The position numbers were made by a program, and so were the translations under genes. The notes beneath the pieces are model-generated. The model saw nothing but the letters and a program-made list of their open reading frames with translations. It ran no database searches and was not told the DNA's origin. From Isohypsibius dastychi (Eukaryota > Tardigrada > Eutardigrada > Parachela > Isohypsibiidae), in the NCBI GenBank assembly GCA_034696485.1, contig JAQIWT010001006.1:1-13127 (forward strand): 13,127 nucleotides of DNA, given 5' to 3'. Positions 1 through 9,476 of this stretch are shown one piece after another; the first letter of the stretch is position 1, and every line of letters begins with the position of its first letter.

Positions 1-13
1 CATAAGTTTCCAG

Positions 14-65
14 CTCCTGCTAAGTTTCCTCTTAAATTACAACCAGCTGATGAACTTAGCAGGAG
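14..65. repeat. 13-bp perfect inverted repeat
   Basis: CTCCTGCTAAGTT at 14-26 is the exact reverse complement of AACTTAGCAGGAG at 53-65, with a 26-base loop between them. The arms are flanked by similar AGTTTC words. It could be a small foldback element or a decayed transposon end. No target-site duplication or transposase is visible. Confidence 0.75.
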
Positions 66-79
66 TTTCAGAGTAGTAG

Positions 80-98
80 GAAATCGGATCGCGATTTC
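80..98. repeat. Short hairpin, 7-bp stem
   Basis: GAAATCG at 80-86 pairs with CGATTTC at 92-98 across a five-base loop. A second perfect small palindrome, CCTACC-A-GGTAGG, lies at 191-203. Function is unknown. These may be chance, but with the inverted repeat at 14-65 they make this stretch unusually foldable. Confidence 0.55.
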
Positions 99-1636
99 TT
101 GCCGGCATGATCGATTAAGAAGCGGCTCTGAAACTAATCTCCCATCACTGCCGACTGAACTCTGCTTACGCATCTGGAAATTCAGTTTGACCTACCAGGT
201 AGGGACGATGCGGCATTCCCCCGCTGACTTTGGTTTGCCATAAAGAGTCGGAGATTGGTTCGATGAAACGCCGAACAGCTGTCGCTCTCTTGCCTGGTTG
301 AACAGTCGTGGGAACAACAGTTTACAACAGGCAACACTATGAAATCCGGGTAGTGTATGCGAACAATCGTGCTCGATGAACTCTGGTGGAATACAAAGTG
401 TTTCCAAGTTCCGCTGATTTAAATGGATTTGACTGATTGTGAAATGAATGAAGTTTTCGCAAGATGAAAAAAACAATCTCACTTTCTTCGAGATCCCAAA
501 ACCACTGCGTAACCAAATTCAAATTAAAGAGACCAACTGGAGACTTTTTCGGAATAATACCTTGCGATGTTGTAAATTCCAAGCGGTTGGAATTGCTGTC
601 GGAGTTAGTAGTTTTTGTTCTGAACGTTTCTGAACCACATTTTTTTGCCATGCGAGAAATTTTGGTAGTTCGGGCGATTTCTTTTGCAAATTATAATGAT
701 CCAAAAAAAAAGGTTCACAGATTTCGGAAGTTCGGGCTCCGGCTAAACGGTGGCATGGTACACCGTGTAGGTGAAGAACCAAGTTCCGGTAAAAGCTGGG
801 ATCTCAGAGTGCTCAAACTGTTTTCTGTACTGAATTTCCAGCCGACCAGTTCCTCATCAGCCCGTCTGCAAGAATCTTGCATCCACTTCGCCCCATACTG
901 ACAGCGCGTTCGACATTGTGCGGCTCCTGAATCGCTACAAACCACGCTACATCGTCTGATTTGATCTCGAAGTCTCCGTCGTACAACACCCTGAAATTGC
1001 CTTTTCGTCATTAACTGTAGTTCCGTGGAAGAACAACGGCATATCACTAGTCTTCGCTTTGCAGCTTGCAAGAGCAAACCTTTGAAAAACTGATCAAAAA
1101 GGGCGCCATGAACTTTCGTAGGCGGACTTCTCGCAGTCTTGAACTTTTGTTGTTAACCTTTAGTGGTCTAAACTTTTTGTAGCCAAAAGTTCTCGTGGTG
1201 TTTCCGTACTCACAATCTTTCAGGTAGAGAATTTATGGTACCAGGAGTTCCGGGTAAGAAGTTTTGCTTGTGAAACATCTCGTAATTAAAACCCACAGCA
1301 CTGAGAGATTGCAGATGACCACGGAATCTCAAAACACAAACCTCAAACTACAAAATCTCTTGCCTACGAGGTCAGTACAGTAGACAACGAAATTTCTTAA
1401 CTGCGAGAAGTATGGCAACGAACGTACTACCACGAAAATTCTGACAACGAAAAAAGGCCTGGTAGAAAAGAAAGCGACCATCGCATTTCCGCGAGACATG
1501 ACAGCTGATCTCCACAGGGACGCCGCATTCGCCGAACAAATCAATACACTGAAAGGCGAGCTGATTGCGATGAATGTAACGGACACTCCAAAGGTCATTG
1601 TCGACATGAGAGAATTCCGGGATGAACTTAACTTAG

Positions 1637-2278
1637 CCACTTAATCATCGAGTAATCGACATACTTCCGGTCACTTCGCAAGTCGGAGATTATGTTCCGT
1701 CTACGCAGTTATGTGCTGAACGGAAATCTGTCAACGATCTCACTGGATCGCTGACAAGTGGTAATCTCTTCAACCAAGCATCTCAAATGTGCAGATTTTG
1801 TAAGAAACCTGTTTTTTTGATTGAGTTTGATCAGAACAAGTGGTTCAGTCTTCGAGGGAACTACGCGAAAGAAGCTGCGCTGAAAGAGGTCGCCAATCGG
1901 TTGGTTCTGCTGACACTTCATTTTCCACCGTTGAAGTTGTTGTGGTGCTCAAGTTCGCAGTTTATGTCTGTGGAATCATTCCACAGACTCGAACACAGGA
2001 GAGCTGAGCGAAATTCCATGAAAGTGGCCACGGTTTCTTCTGCTGAAAACGCGACGGTTTTACGCAGAGAATCGGTCAGCAATCGAAGGTGCTGCTATAT
2101 AAAAATTCGGGGTAAACGCGGTCAGTATTGCTTTGTATTGATCGCAGTACAGCACCGGTATATGACTGAGCTGAGCCTGTTTCAGTGCGCCAGTAGTAGT
2201 CTTCACACAGGTGTTCCACATCTCACAGATGTCATCGAAGCTTTGGTCTCACGTCGTATAAATGGCGCGTCATTTAAA
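1637..2278 (+). other. XPF nuclease and HhH segment, open frame
   Basis: This is the longest uninterrupted piece of the relic. It holds the ERCC4-type nuclease fold: the metal-binding GDY, then ERKSVND, which fits the family's ERKxxxD signature, then the strand LIEFD and the LTLHFP...LLWC block. After that come weakly similar HhH residues near 2125-2180 (CFVLIAVQHRYMTELSLF). The first ATG in this frame is at 1787, after the catalytic motif, so a protein started there would lack the active site. The motif's survival may mean recent decay. A wrong consensus base upstream is the alternative. Confidence 0.75.
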
Positions 2279-2296
2279 CATTACCAAACAAAACTG

Positions 2297-2302
2297 TTTA
2301 TT
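2297..2302 (-). promoter_or_regulatory. Candidate poly(A) signal of the minus-strand gene
   Basis: TTTATT on the + strand is AATAAA on the minus strand, about 237 bases downstream of the minus-strand gene's stop codon at 2539-2541. No exact AATAAA occurs closer. It lies just beyond where XPF similarity fades, so the gene's 3' UTR would be antisense to the end of the relic. Confidence 0.4.
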
Positions 2303-2538
2303 AAAAACTCTTCAACTTTCGGAATCAAACATCATATCAAAGGTAGTCGAGACTTTTCTCACAAGTCAGAATCAATCAGCAAAATAATTCTTTGATTTAT
2401 CAGTACGGCAAAGGCAATGCAAATGTTGGAATAGAAACACAAATTTATAAATAACTTAACAGGAAAAAGCACGAAGCTGTCTGATGACCATAAATCAAAA
2501 ACCAAAATGAGCCAGATGGCGGACGTAACAATCAATGT

Positions 2539-5500
2539 TCAAATCATGTCGTAACAGACACGAATAATTTCCTCACGCAGCTCCCATAATGGTAATATAT
2601 ATGGTGGACAGGTCCAGAATTCCTGATCCTCCGGATGGATCAATTTCGCCGGGAATGTCAAAACTCTGTCCTAAAATAAAAACTTGTTAACCTGATTCCA
2701 AAATGCATGCAAACGAATGAGAATATGAGAACAAAACGCTTCACAAGAGGGCCGAAGGCAAACTCATAAAATTAGGAATTCTCATGGATTCTGAAACCGC
2801 GTTTCACAGTACAAAACCTAACCCTGAGCTCAGCTACGTTGCAGTCGTCCCCCAGTGGAATCTCTTCCATGTTGCCCGACTTGACCGTTTCACTTGTTCC
2901 GAAGTGTAGCTGAATAGATGAAAAAACATTTATCCGGGATCATTAAAGACAAATAAGCATCAGATCAAAACGTACGGAAATGTTTCTCCGAAGAGAAGCC
3001 GGACGTTTCAGTTCCAGTCGCTTTTGTTGCAACTTGGCGAGGTGAGAAATCGTTCCGTCGATTTCAGATTCATTATCTGCCCCTTCCGGCAGTAGTTCAT
3101 GGCTTTTCCGATAGTTGTACCAAAAGCGCTTGGTGGGATCGTACTTCTGCTCATCTTCCATTCTCTTGATCTCGTCGCTGATCGTTTTTTCCGCCGAGTA
3201 CTCGCGAAATCCCTTATCTTTGAACTCAAGGACAAGAAGTATTTTCACGCCTGCATGGCGCAAATAAACGTCTTCATAAACGATAATCTTTCCATGGCTG
3301 TCTTTAGCCTCGCCGACTGCGACGGGTGGAAAATCAGCCGGCTTTCCAATATAAGAGACCGACGCGTCTGGGCTGAACACTTTTGGCGAGTTTTTGGCAT
3401 TCGTATACTTATCAGTATATGTCAAGACAACTGCAAAGAATAAGTCTGTAAGATACAGTAAGTTTGATGGCGGAATATTACTAAACGTAAATATTACTCA
3501 ATTACAGAATATTACTAAAATAATACTCAATACTAATAATACTAATACTAAAACAATAATCTCAAAAACTGTTGCTTAGGATTATACATATACTGTGTGA
3601 ATTTCCAAATCATATCGAATACAGTGTAGTAAAAAAAGAAAGGCTCGGACGTGGAATTGAATTGAATGAATCTGAAAGAATCCGTATGGATAGATCTGTC
3701 AAGTTTCATTAAGTTTCAGCAGAAATAAATATATTGAGTTCGGAACCTGTCGACCCGGTTTTTGGGTAAAGATGAAGATGGACTTTGTTTCACTTTACGG
3801 TCAAATAGCCGCCTAAACCAACTTAGCTGCTTGCTTACATCGATCTAATGTCGCTTTAAAAGCCATTTCGTGCTGGCTTCTTTTAAACATCGCGTCCAGT
3901 TGAAATTGGAGAACGACAGTTGCTGCTCCGTGACGAATGCCTGGGTTGTTGACCCAAAGTCTTCCCTCCTTATCCAAGACCGTCCTAAATGGATGAAAAG
4001 CTGTTAGAACACTCTTGACCTGTATATAATCAAGCTCAGTCTAGTTTGAAAGTACCACATCATCATATTCATGTCCGCATTATGCTGCCTTGCAAATTCC
4101 TCGTGCTCCGATACTCCGACGCTTTCGGCCAAAAGAAAATGGGTTGGGCGATAAATCTGAAGATCGTCTTCCAAAAATGGTCGGCCGGAAAATTCGGCAA
4201 AGCTAGAAAGACAGCTCAAAAACGTTCACACGGCTCAATGTATTGAATTAAAGACAAAATCACCTCTTCCTGATGACTACAATCCGTCTATATTGCTCTG
4301 GAAAAACAGCAAGAACACTATATTGTCCATAACGTCAGTGAACAATTCACAGTTGCATTTGCGTATGCATTCACGTTGCAAAATCATAACAGAAATCAAA
4401 ACACCAACCTTCCGACAATGAGATCCGTTTGCAATTACTCAGAACGCCTTGGTATTCCCGACCCTCCATTTCAAATTCCCGAAGGGGAATTGGTGACGTC
4501 GCGAAATCACGGGTTTTCGGGGCTGCAACAGATCACAGATATCTCATATTTTACTTGGTCCAAAACTACCAACAGACAAACTAATTTTTAAACTCCGCCA
4601 CAGATGAACTCAAACGCACTTCTCGCAGCAACTCACCGAATCTTTTGGGCGATACTTGAACCGAAGCGTCAACTTTCACAGGACCTGCACGACAAAAATG
4701 TTTCAGTATCTGAGCAGGTGGAGACCTCAAGACATACTGTCGCTCGTCACAAAACTTCCGGCGGATCCGGAATCCGATCCAGAAACATCTACTAACATAA
4801 GAGCTGGCTGAACCGATACGAACGTAGAAGGAATGATTTGAAACCTTCGTTTTGGGCACAATCACTCCTGGAAGATGCCTGCAAAGAAACTGATCCCGGC
4901 CGCAGCTGCAGAGTCGAGTCAGCCAGCCAGTCTTCTCCCACGGCCATGAGGCGAAATACGTTATCTGGAACAATAAGAACCGCTTCTTTCATACTCTGAT
5001 TTGTTCACTTCTCGCTAGCATGGCAGTGAAATTACCGAAGGTAGCCACAATCAGGTCATTTCGTTCACTGGTTGACCTATTCGTCCCACCGGAGTAAGTA
5101 GCAAATTCTTCCGGGGTCCCGGTTCTTGCCTGAATCTGCAATCATGGACTCATCAAACATCATATCAAACATTTTGCAAAATGACAGAATCGGATTCAAC
5201 AGCAGACCGGTACAAAATTTCAAAAAATTCAAACTTGCGACAGAATTCTTGATGTATTGATCTCCCCAGGTCAGCTATTGACACAACTATCCGTCAAATT
5301 TTCTAATTCCAAAAATCATCTGAAAAAACCGAGCTTTGCAAGACTTACTACAAATCCTTTATAAAAAAAACAGAATCACTTTACCGTCAAATATAAAGAG
5401 TACTTTGTCACAAAACTTTACAGAACTCAGAACTGATTGCACTTTTTTAACGTCAAAATGTCGTTTGATTTTATTTTTGGTTCATAATGTTAGCTGAGCA

Positions 5501-8500
5501 TTTTTAATTTGAAGGCACCTACCGAGATCGAAGATGACTCAGTATGTTTTTCAATGTCGCATGGATCAACGAAACGGAATGGTTTGAAGAAGCCCCAAAC
5601 AGTGGAGAAAACGAAGAGTTGTTCGACCATTGCGTAAACTTCATAACTCGTGCAAGTCAGCTTATTCTTCGTCATATGATAATGGCAGCTAAAAATAAAT
5701 GTGATGATGTAACTGATGTAAATTTTTCCTAATCAGATTCGAAATACGTCTGGTGAATAAGTCACATCAGAAAGAACCGTACCGGCTGATTTTCGAATGG
5801 TCATGAATTTTGGACGAGATCGGAATCGGATCAGTGACCTCTAACAACTCGCGCAGCACATTTTTCAAAGCCGAATCCTGAAAACAGAAAGTGAAACTTG
5901 TTAAGGCGTTGTGATTACAATGAACTCTGCTACGTGGATGCCAAAGTTTTTTCAGTCTGCAAAAACATTTGTAAAATCCGGAGCTCATTAAATTTTCTAC
6001 CTGACTTTTTCAAGCGAGAACTAGCGTTTGCGTAAGATAATACAAATTCATATTGAACGTGGCTGATTCCCTCGCTCAGAAAATTCATATTTTAATTTTT
6101 GAGTTCAGAACACGCGTTATCGAAAAATCACATTTTTTCAGAGAACGAATAAGCCAATCAAAATGAATCTTACCAGTGCATTCAGATCGGAGAAAGCAAG
6201 TGGAATTTCAACCGGAACAACGAAGTCGGCGGGAGCAGAAGCTGAAAAACAAAAGGCAGTTGCATTCAGGGCGATTGTACATCGATTGCACATCCATTGT
6301 AGGATTGCATCGTACATCGTTCTACAAAAACAAAACCTACTTTTCAATCCAGCAGCCTGAGCCAGAAGAGCTCTTTGGTGGAGATATTCAAATGACATGA
6401 CCGTTTGCTCGACGAAATAAGGTTTGCAGATAATCAGCAGAAATCGTGGCTTGGCCATGGATTTCCTGTTGAGATGTGGATCCAGCGTCAACAAAATGTT
6501 ATAGAAAATCGAGATGAAATCATCATTGAAGTGATCGAAGTTGTTCAGCACAATCTGGTGGTATTCCTCTGGAAACAAAAACTACTGAAAAAACAGCTCC
6601 ACCGCCTGAAGAAACACCGCTTACTTTCTCCAGCCGTGTATTCGGCACTTTTGCCAAACGGGATCGGTCTGAAAAAATAATCATTGAAAATAGCAGGCGA
6701 AAATTCATGAGAATTTCTTGACACATGAAACCGAAAAGGCACCGACAAAATAAGATAGAAATCACAATACATTTAAATTCTAAACACAGTTTCCAGCTCT
6801 GCTCCTAACAAATTATCAATCGAGGCGCTGGTCATTTTATTAAAACGAAAATACGTACAAAGGCGATGGAAACGTGTGGTAAGTTCCGCAGGGCTCGACG
6901 CCGGAAGCAAGACGTATGCGAACGACGGTAATCTCCGCCGGAGCATGATCTGGTCGCAATCCCAGATACGAGCGCAAGGTATGCATTACTGCGAAATCCT
7001 CAACCCCAAGATCTATCAAACCAAATAAAATTGACGACCCGAAAAAACGATCAAAAAAATATACCATCGATTTTTCCTTCGATTTGCATGAGTTTGTCAC
7101 GAACATCCTTAGCCATCAGCAGCTTGAAATTAATATTGTTGAGAGCCTTGGCGGCCAGCTCGTTCGCAGTCTGTCAAAAAGAAAAACATTTTAGCAAAAA
7201 GGTCCGAACCCGCAAGAGAAATGAACTTCCGGTTCAACAATACACGATGAACAATACGACAGCTATTTACATTTCATTAACTTCCCAGTCCGTAACGTTT
7301 CAATATTTTTTTCGCAGCAGCTGTGAATTTTATTCTCAATCAAGGAACTTCAAACCGACCGAATTTCAATGACTTACAAGAAAATGAGCCATGGACATCT
7401 TCTTTTCCTCTCCCATCGACGACTCGAATTCTTCATCCCCCGTCTCCACATACATACTCGTATCGTATCGAATTCCCGCATACCGAATATCATGGGCCTG
7501 CTCCGGAGTAGATCCATCTGCATCAACCGCTGGAGAGTCCTTGCTTCCTTCAGACAAACCAAAAAGTTTATCGAGTTTTTATCCATTGAAACAATTTACT
7601 GTGCTCGGAGAAAAAAGCCCAAGTACTATCTGAAGTCTGAACTAATCTATCCTCGAAAGGAAAACAATTCAAGATTCAAATTCGCGAAACGGGTTGTTTT
7701 CATGTCAACCTGTTGCGGATTGACCCTCCCCCCCCCAAAACCCCCCGTCCCCAAATTCCCTCGAGATAAAAACTGCTATGGCGTATGGTACGTACGTAAC
7801 GTAACGTATTGTACGTAGCATAGTGCCGTCTGTGACCGGAATACCGTATGTGACACATTTTTAAGATCTCGAAAAGCAGAATCCTTAAACCATACAAACA
7901 AACCTTCGTAAGGTTTTGTCCTTGAATTAAAAACAATGAAATGAAGTCTTCTGTAGTTATTAAACCTTATCACCTTCTACAGACTTTGAGCTGACCCGCA
8001 CGCCCAAAAAACTTAATCGTTCACCCCGAGAGTATGTTAAAACGTTTTTAAAAATCTCTGAACTTTGGACCGTAAAGATAACTGATCAGGAAAGCTTGAA
8101 AAAAACTAACGTCATCACTCCGCCTTAAGGGAACAAGAATATCTCAATCGTTCGCACTGTACCTTCATGCAAAAAATTATGGATAAAAAATGATAGTTTT
8201 CATCTTGCGCCCTAATAAATTGTCCAAAAATTTAACGACCGATAAACTCAACGTGCCTCCATAACGTAACATGCCACAAAGCAGTCAATCCTAATACAAT
8301 ACTTCCGGAAATAATACAAGAAAATGAATCCACATAAACATAACCGGGCAAAATTCAAACAACAAGGAAATAGGAAACAGGAAATAATCAGGAGAGTCCT
8401 CCGTTATTGAACTCCAATACAGACAAAAATGGCAGAAATAATTAATTTAAACTTACGGTCGTTTTCACTCTTGTCAGAGGTCGCAGATGATTTTCGGTGC

Positions 8501-8658
8501 TCCATTTCCGAATCCGATCCAGGTATGGTGTAGTATACAGTAATCCTTCCCAGATAAGATCACTGTGGTGAAATAAATTTCAAATTTGAAGTGGCAGTTG
8601 AAGGTATAACGGAAAAATCAGAAAGGAATCAAAAATATGACCGAAATTGATCAGTCAT
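2539..8658 (-). CDS. Unrecognised 20-exon gene, about 847 aa
   Basis: I do not recognise this protein. Coding exons in transcript order are 8658-8642, 8562-8457, 7539-7378, 7170-7065, 7012-6859, 6668-6625, 6568-6341, 6241-6174, 5877-5783, 5688-5523, 5135-5036, 4964-4845, 4684-4637, 4522-4409, 4297-4264, 4202-4056, 3984-3839, 3445-2976, 2909-2823 and 2670-2539 (stop at 2541-2539). All 19 introns are GT-AG, and phases match at every junction, which random frames would not give. The protein appears soluble, with no signal peptide and no membrane-length hydrophobic run. Hydrophobic stretches such as RFLLIICKPYF (about 240) and LFVFSTVWGFF (about 351) are short. Residues 42-95 are acid-rich (TGDEEFESSMGEEKK). 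Exon 18 (about 620-775) is the longest and highly charged, with VYLRHAGVKILLVLEFKDKG and a lysine/glutamate-rich helix-like stretch. The protein ends HPEDQEFWTCPPYILPLWEL...CYDMI. Less certain points are the start (a 17-base first exon giving MTDQFR, donor CG/GTCATA), the weak acceptor GCAAG at 7540, the weak donor GAAG/GTTTCA at 4844, and the exon-18 acceptor, which could be 3430 instead of 3445 with no frame change. Confidence 0.72.
3478..3565. repeat. AT-rich simple repeat in an intron
   Basis: AATATTACTA-type words recur several times (around 3475, 3490 and 3509), then run into a degenerate ACTAATA repeat. The tract lies inside the 393-bp intron at 3446-3838 of the minus-strand gene. It looks like ordinary microsatellite-like sequence. 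Confidence 0.6.
7724..7752 (-). other. G-quadruplex-like G tract
   Basis: The + strand reads four C runs, CCC-T-CCCCCCCCC-AAAA-CCCCCC-GT-CCCC. The minus strand, which is the sense strand of the surrounding gene, therefore carries four G runs of 3-9 separated by loops of 1-4 bases. That fits the usual G-quadruplex pattern. The structure would form in the intron of the pre-mRNA or on the non-template DNA strand. Such runs are also prone to sequencing error. Confidence 0.7.
7775..7823. repeat. ACGTA-rich imperfect inverted repeat
   Basis: GGTACGTAC at 7787-7795 faces GTACGTA at 7811-7817, with outer arms CTATG (7776-7780) and CATAG (7819-7823). The centre repeats GTAAC. ACGTA occurs five times in about 30 bases. 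This looks like a foldback or the remains of a small non-autonomous element inside an intron. No coding capacity is present. Confidence 0.6.
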
Positions 8659-8882
8659 AATGAAACTACAACTGCCGTGCCAGACAGGCCAAGAAAACGT
8701 CGCCGTTGCGAATGATCAAATGATTGCGTCATAGCTGGTCAGCGTGTTGCGCGTTTATGCATCAATTCAGTCCATTACCATATATATCCATAAATAACAA
8801 GCACCAAGCCGTTGTAAAATTCAAATCTCATTATTGAACCAAACAGGAACGTATGTCAGGACTCAGGATGATTTTCGTTTTG

Positions 8883-9093
8883 ATTATATCCACCTACTGT
8901 AGATGAAAGTCTCGGATAAATAACCGTAAATCACAGCAGATCAAATAAAATAAACGACTTCGTGAATTACGTTTTTAGTTTTGATATCGTTCAATCAAAC
9001 AGTTTGTGGTGGCGAATGTTTTGTTTAATTATATTTGAGTAGATGAAATTCGCGAACAAAGTAACAGTGAATCACAGTGGATGGATCAAAAAA
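8883..9093. repeat. Two decayed copies of a ~65-bp repeat
   Basis: A unit at about 8883-8951 resembles one at about 9028-9093. Both contain, in the same order, ATTATAT, GTAGATGAAA, TCACAG and GATCAAA, with small gaps between. It is a direct repeat about 140 bp apart in the divergent intergenic region. It is probably an old duplication or a fragment of a dispersed element. Confidence 0.5.
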
Positions 9094-9328
9094 GTACTCA
9101 AAGTTGCGAAATTCCATTTTGGTATCCAAAAGGCGGCAATAACATGACCGATTTCTTGAACGAGCTTGCTCTTTCAAATTTTCTCGAAATTCAGCTTGAT
9201 TCATTAATAACACCAGAACTCGGTCTCAAATAAATCCTAAATAAATCTTATTTTTAATTCGAGCAGCTACGCGTACATGGCTTCTTCATAACTATTGGTC
9301 TGTCCAGAAGTACGTATATACAGAGTAC

Positions 9329-9356
9329 AGTATACTACAAACGGTATACTACAAAC
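9329..9356. repeat. 14-bp tandem duplication
   Basis: AGTATACTACAAAC at 9329-9342 is followed directly by GGTATACTACAAAC at 9343-9356, with 13 of 14 bases identical. It lies about 420 bases upstream of the CCT7 start codon. It could hold duplicated factor-binding sites or be simple slippage. Confidence 0.7.
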
Positions 9357-9476
9357 CCAAAAAAGCGACCTGGAAAAGGATGACCTTTCGTATCTCAGGG
9401 GAGAAAAAACCGACCGGGTTTTTCGGTCAATTATCACACTCAGAAACGCAAAATTAGAAATTAGACCATAACGTTA

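Larger units (their letters stand above)
1..819. other. Left-edge region with no supported gene
   Basis: No coding region could be supported here. One frame is open on the + strand from the window edge to a TAA at 241-243. It has no ATG, and its translation, which includes the phrase LPTELCLRIWKF, matches nothing I recognise. It could be the end of an exon, because a CAG/GTAGGG donor-like site lies at about 200. Frames at 192-651 on the minus strand and 448-901 on the plus strand overlap each other and have no recognisable content. Missing upstream parts of the XPF relic (the helicase-like half) may once have been here, but I could not trace them convincingly. Confidence 0.4.
820..2395 (+). 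pseudogene. XPF/ERCC4 endonuclease relic
   Basis: Intact XPF pairs with ERCC1 and cuts the damaged strand 5' of bubbles and at other single/double-strand junctions in nuclear DNA repair. Here its C-terminal half is recognisable in order but in changing frames. FLISPSARILHPL (about 850-888) matches the region before the helicase-nuclease linker. LLNRYKPRYIV then a TGA stop (957-959) and FDLEVSVV match the stretch PRYVVLYDAELTFVRQ. VEEQRHITSLR (1025-1057) and, one frame over, QEQTFEKLIKKGAMN (1069-1113) follow. The frame open at 1384-1641 reaches VIVDMREFRDEL and stops at 1642-1644. A frame open from 1637 to 2395 holds the nuclease core: VIDILPV, GDY (1685-1693), ERKSVND (1718-1738), KKPVFLIEFD and LLTLHFPPLKLLWC. 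A faded helix-hairpin-helix tail reaches about 2275. The stop and at least three frameshifts argue against a working enzyme. The spacing at 1115-1383 exceeds the family's and may include old intron or inserted DNA, so I do not call it a processed retrocopy. Assembly errors are a less likely explanation. Confidence 0.82.
7540..8456 (-). other. Long intron 2 of the minus-strand gene (917 bp)
   Basis: This stretch lies between coding exons 2 and 3 of the unrecognised gene. Its donor is GACC/GTAAGT, a strong match. Its acceptor GGAAGCAAG is weak, though preceded by a T-rich run. It contains a C-rich tract (7724-7752), an ACGTA-rich inverted repeat (7775-7823) and otherwise AT-rich sequence without a supportable exon. 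Small open frames at 7700-7973 on the minus strand run through the repeats and look non-coding. A small unrecognised extra exon inside it cannot be excluded, because the acceptor is poor. Confidence 0.5.

Noticed and set aside
1-400. N-terminal helicase-like part of XPF (LLLSFLLNY near 10-45 and LDELWWNTK near 375)
   Set aside because: The resemblances are only a few residues long and occur in the opposite order to the family.
1787-2395. A 202-codon open frame taken as a novel intact protein
   Set aside because: Its content is the XPF nuclease core and a faded HhH tail. The ATG lies after the catalytic motif, and upstream parts of the same gene are in other frames.
4581-4973. A 130-codon minus-strand frame (contains VIVPKTKVSNHSFYVRIG) as one exon
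   Set aside because: The alternative frame here gives phase-correct junctions on both sides (exons 4964-4845 and 4684-4637). The long frame runs through the intron between them. I keep some doubt because the donor at 4844 is weak.
5523-5688. A dynein heavy chain segment (MVEQLFVFSTVWGFF resembles a phrase near AAA3)
   Set aside because: Neighbouring exons have no P-loop or other AAA features, and the total protein is far too short.
5544-5732. A plus-strand 62-codon frame
   Set aside because: It lies opposite minus-strand exon 5688-5523, whose splice sites and phases fit the 20-exon model. It is read as an antisense shadow.
7031-7818. Several plus-strand frames over 7031-7818
   Set aside because: They are shadows of minus-strand exons 7539-7378 and 7170-7065 and of intron repeats.
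9025-9213. A 62-codon minus-strand gene between the two divergent genes
   Set aside because: Its end overlaps one copy of the decayed ~65-bp repeat. It has no phase-compatible link to the minus-strand gene and no recognisable domain.
3748-9425. Similar GACC-GGTTTTT words near 3750 and 9410
   Set aside because: The match is only about ten bases, with different flanks, so it is not a convincing repeat.
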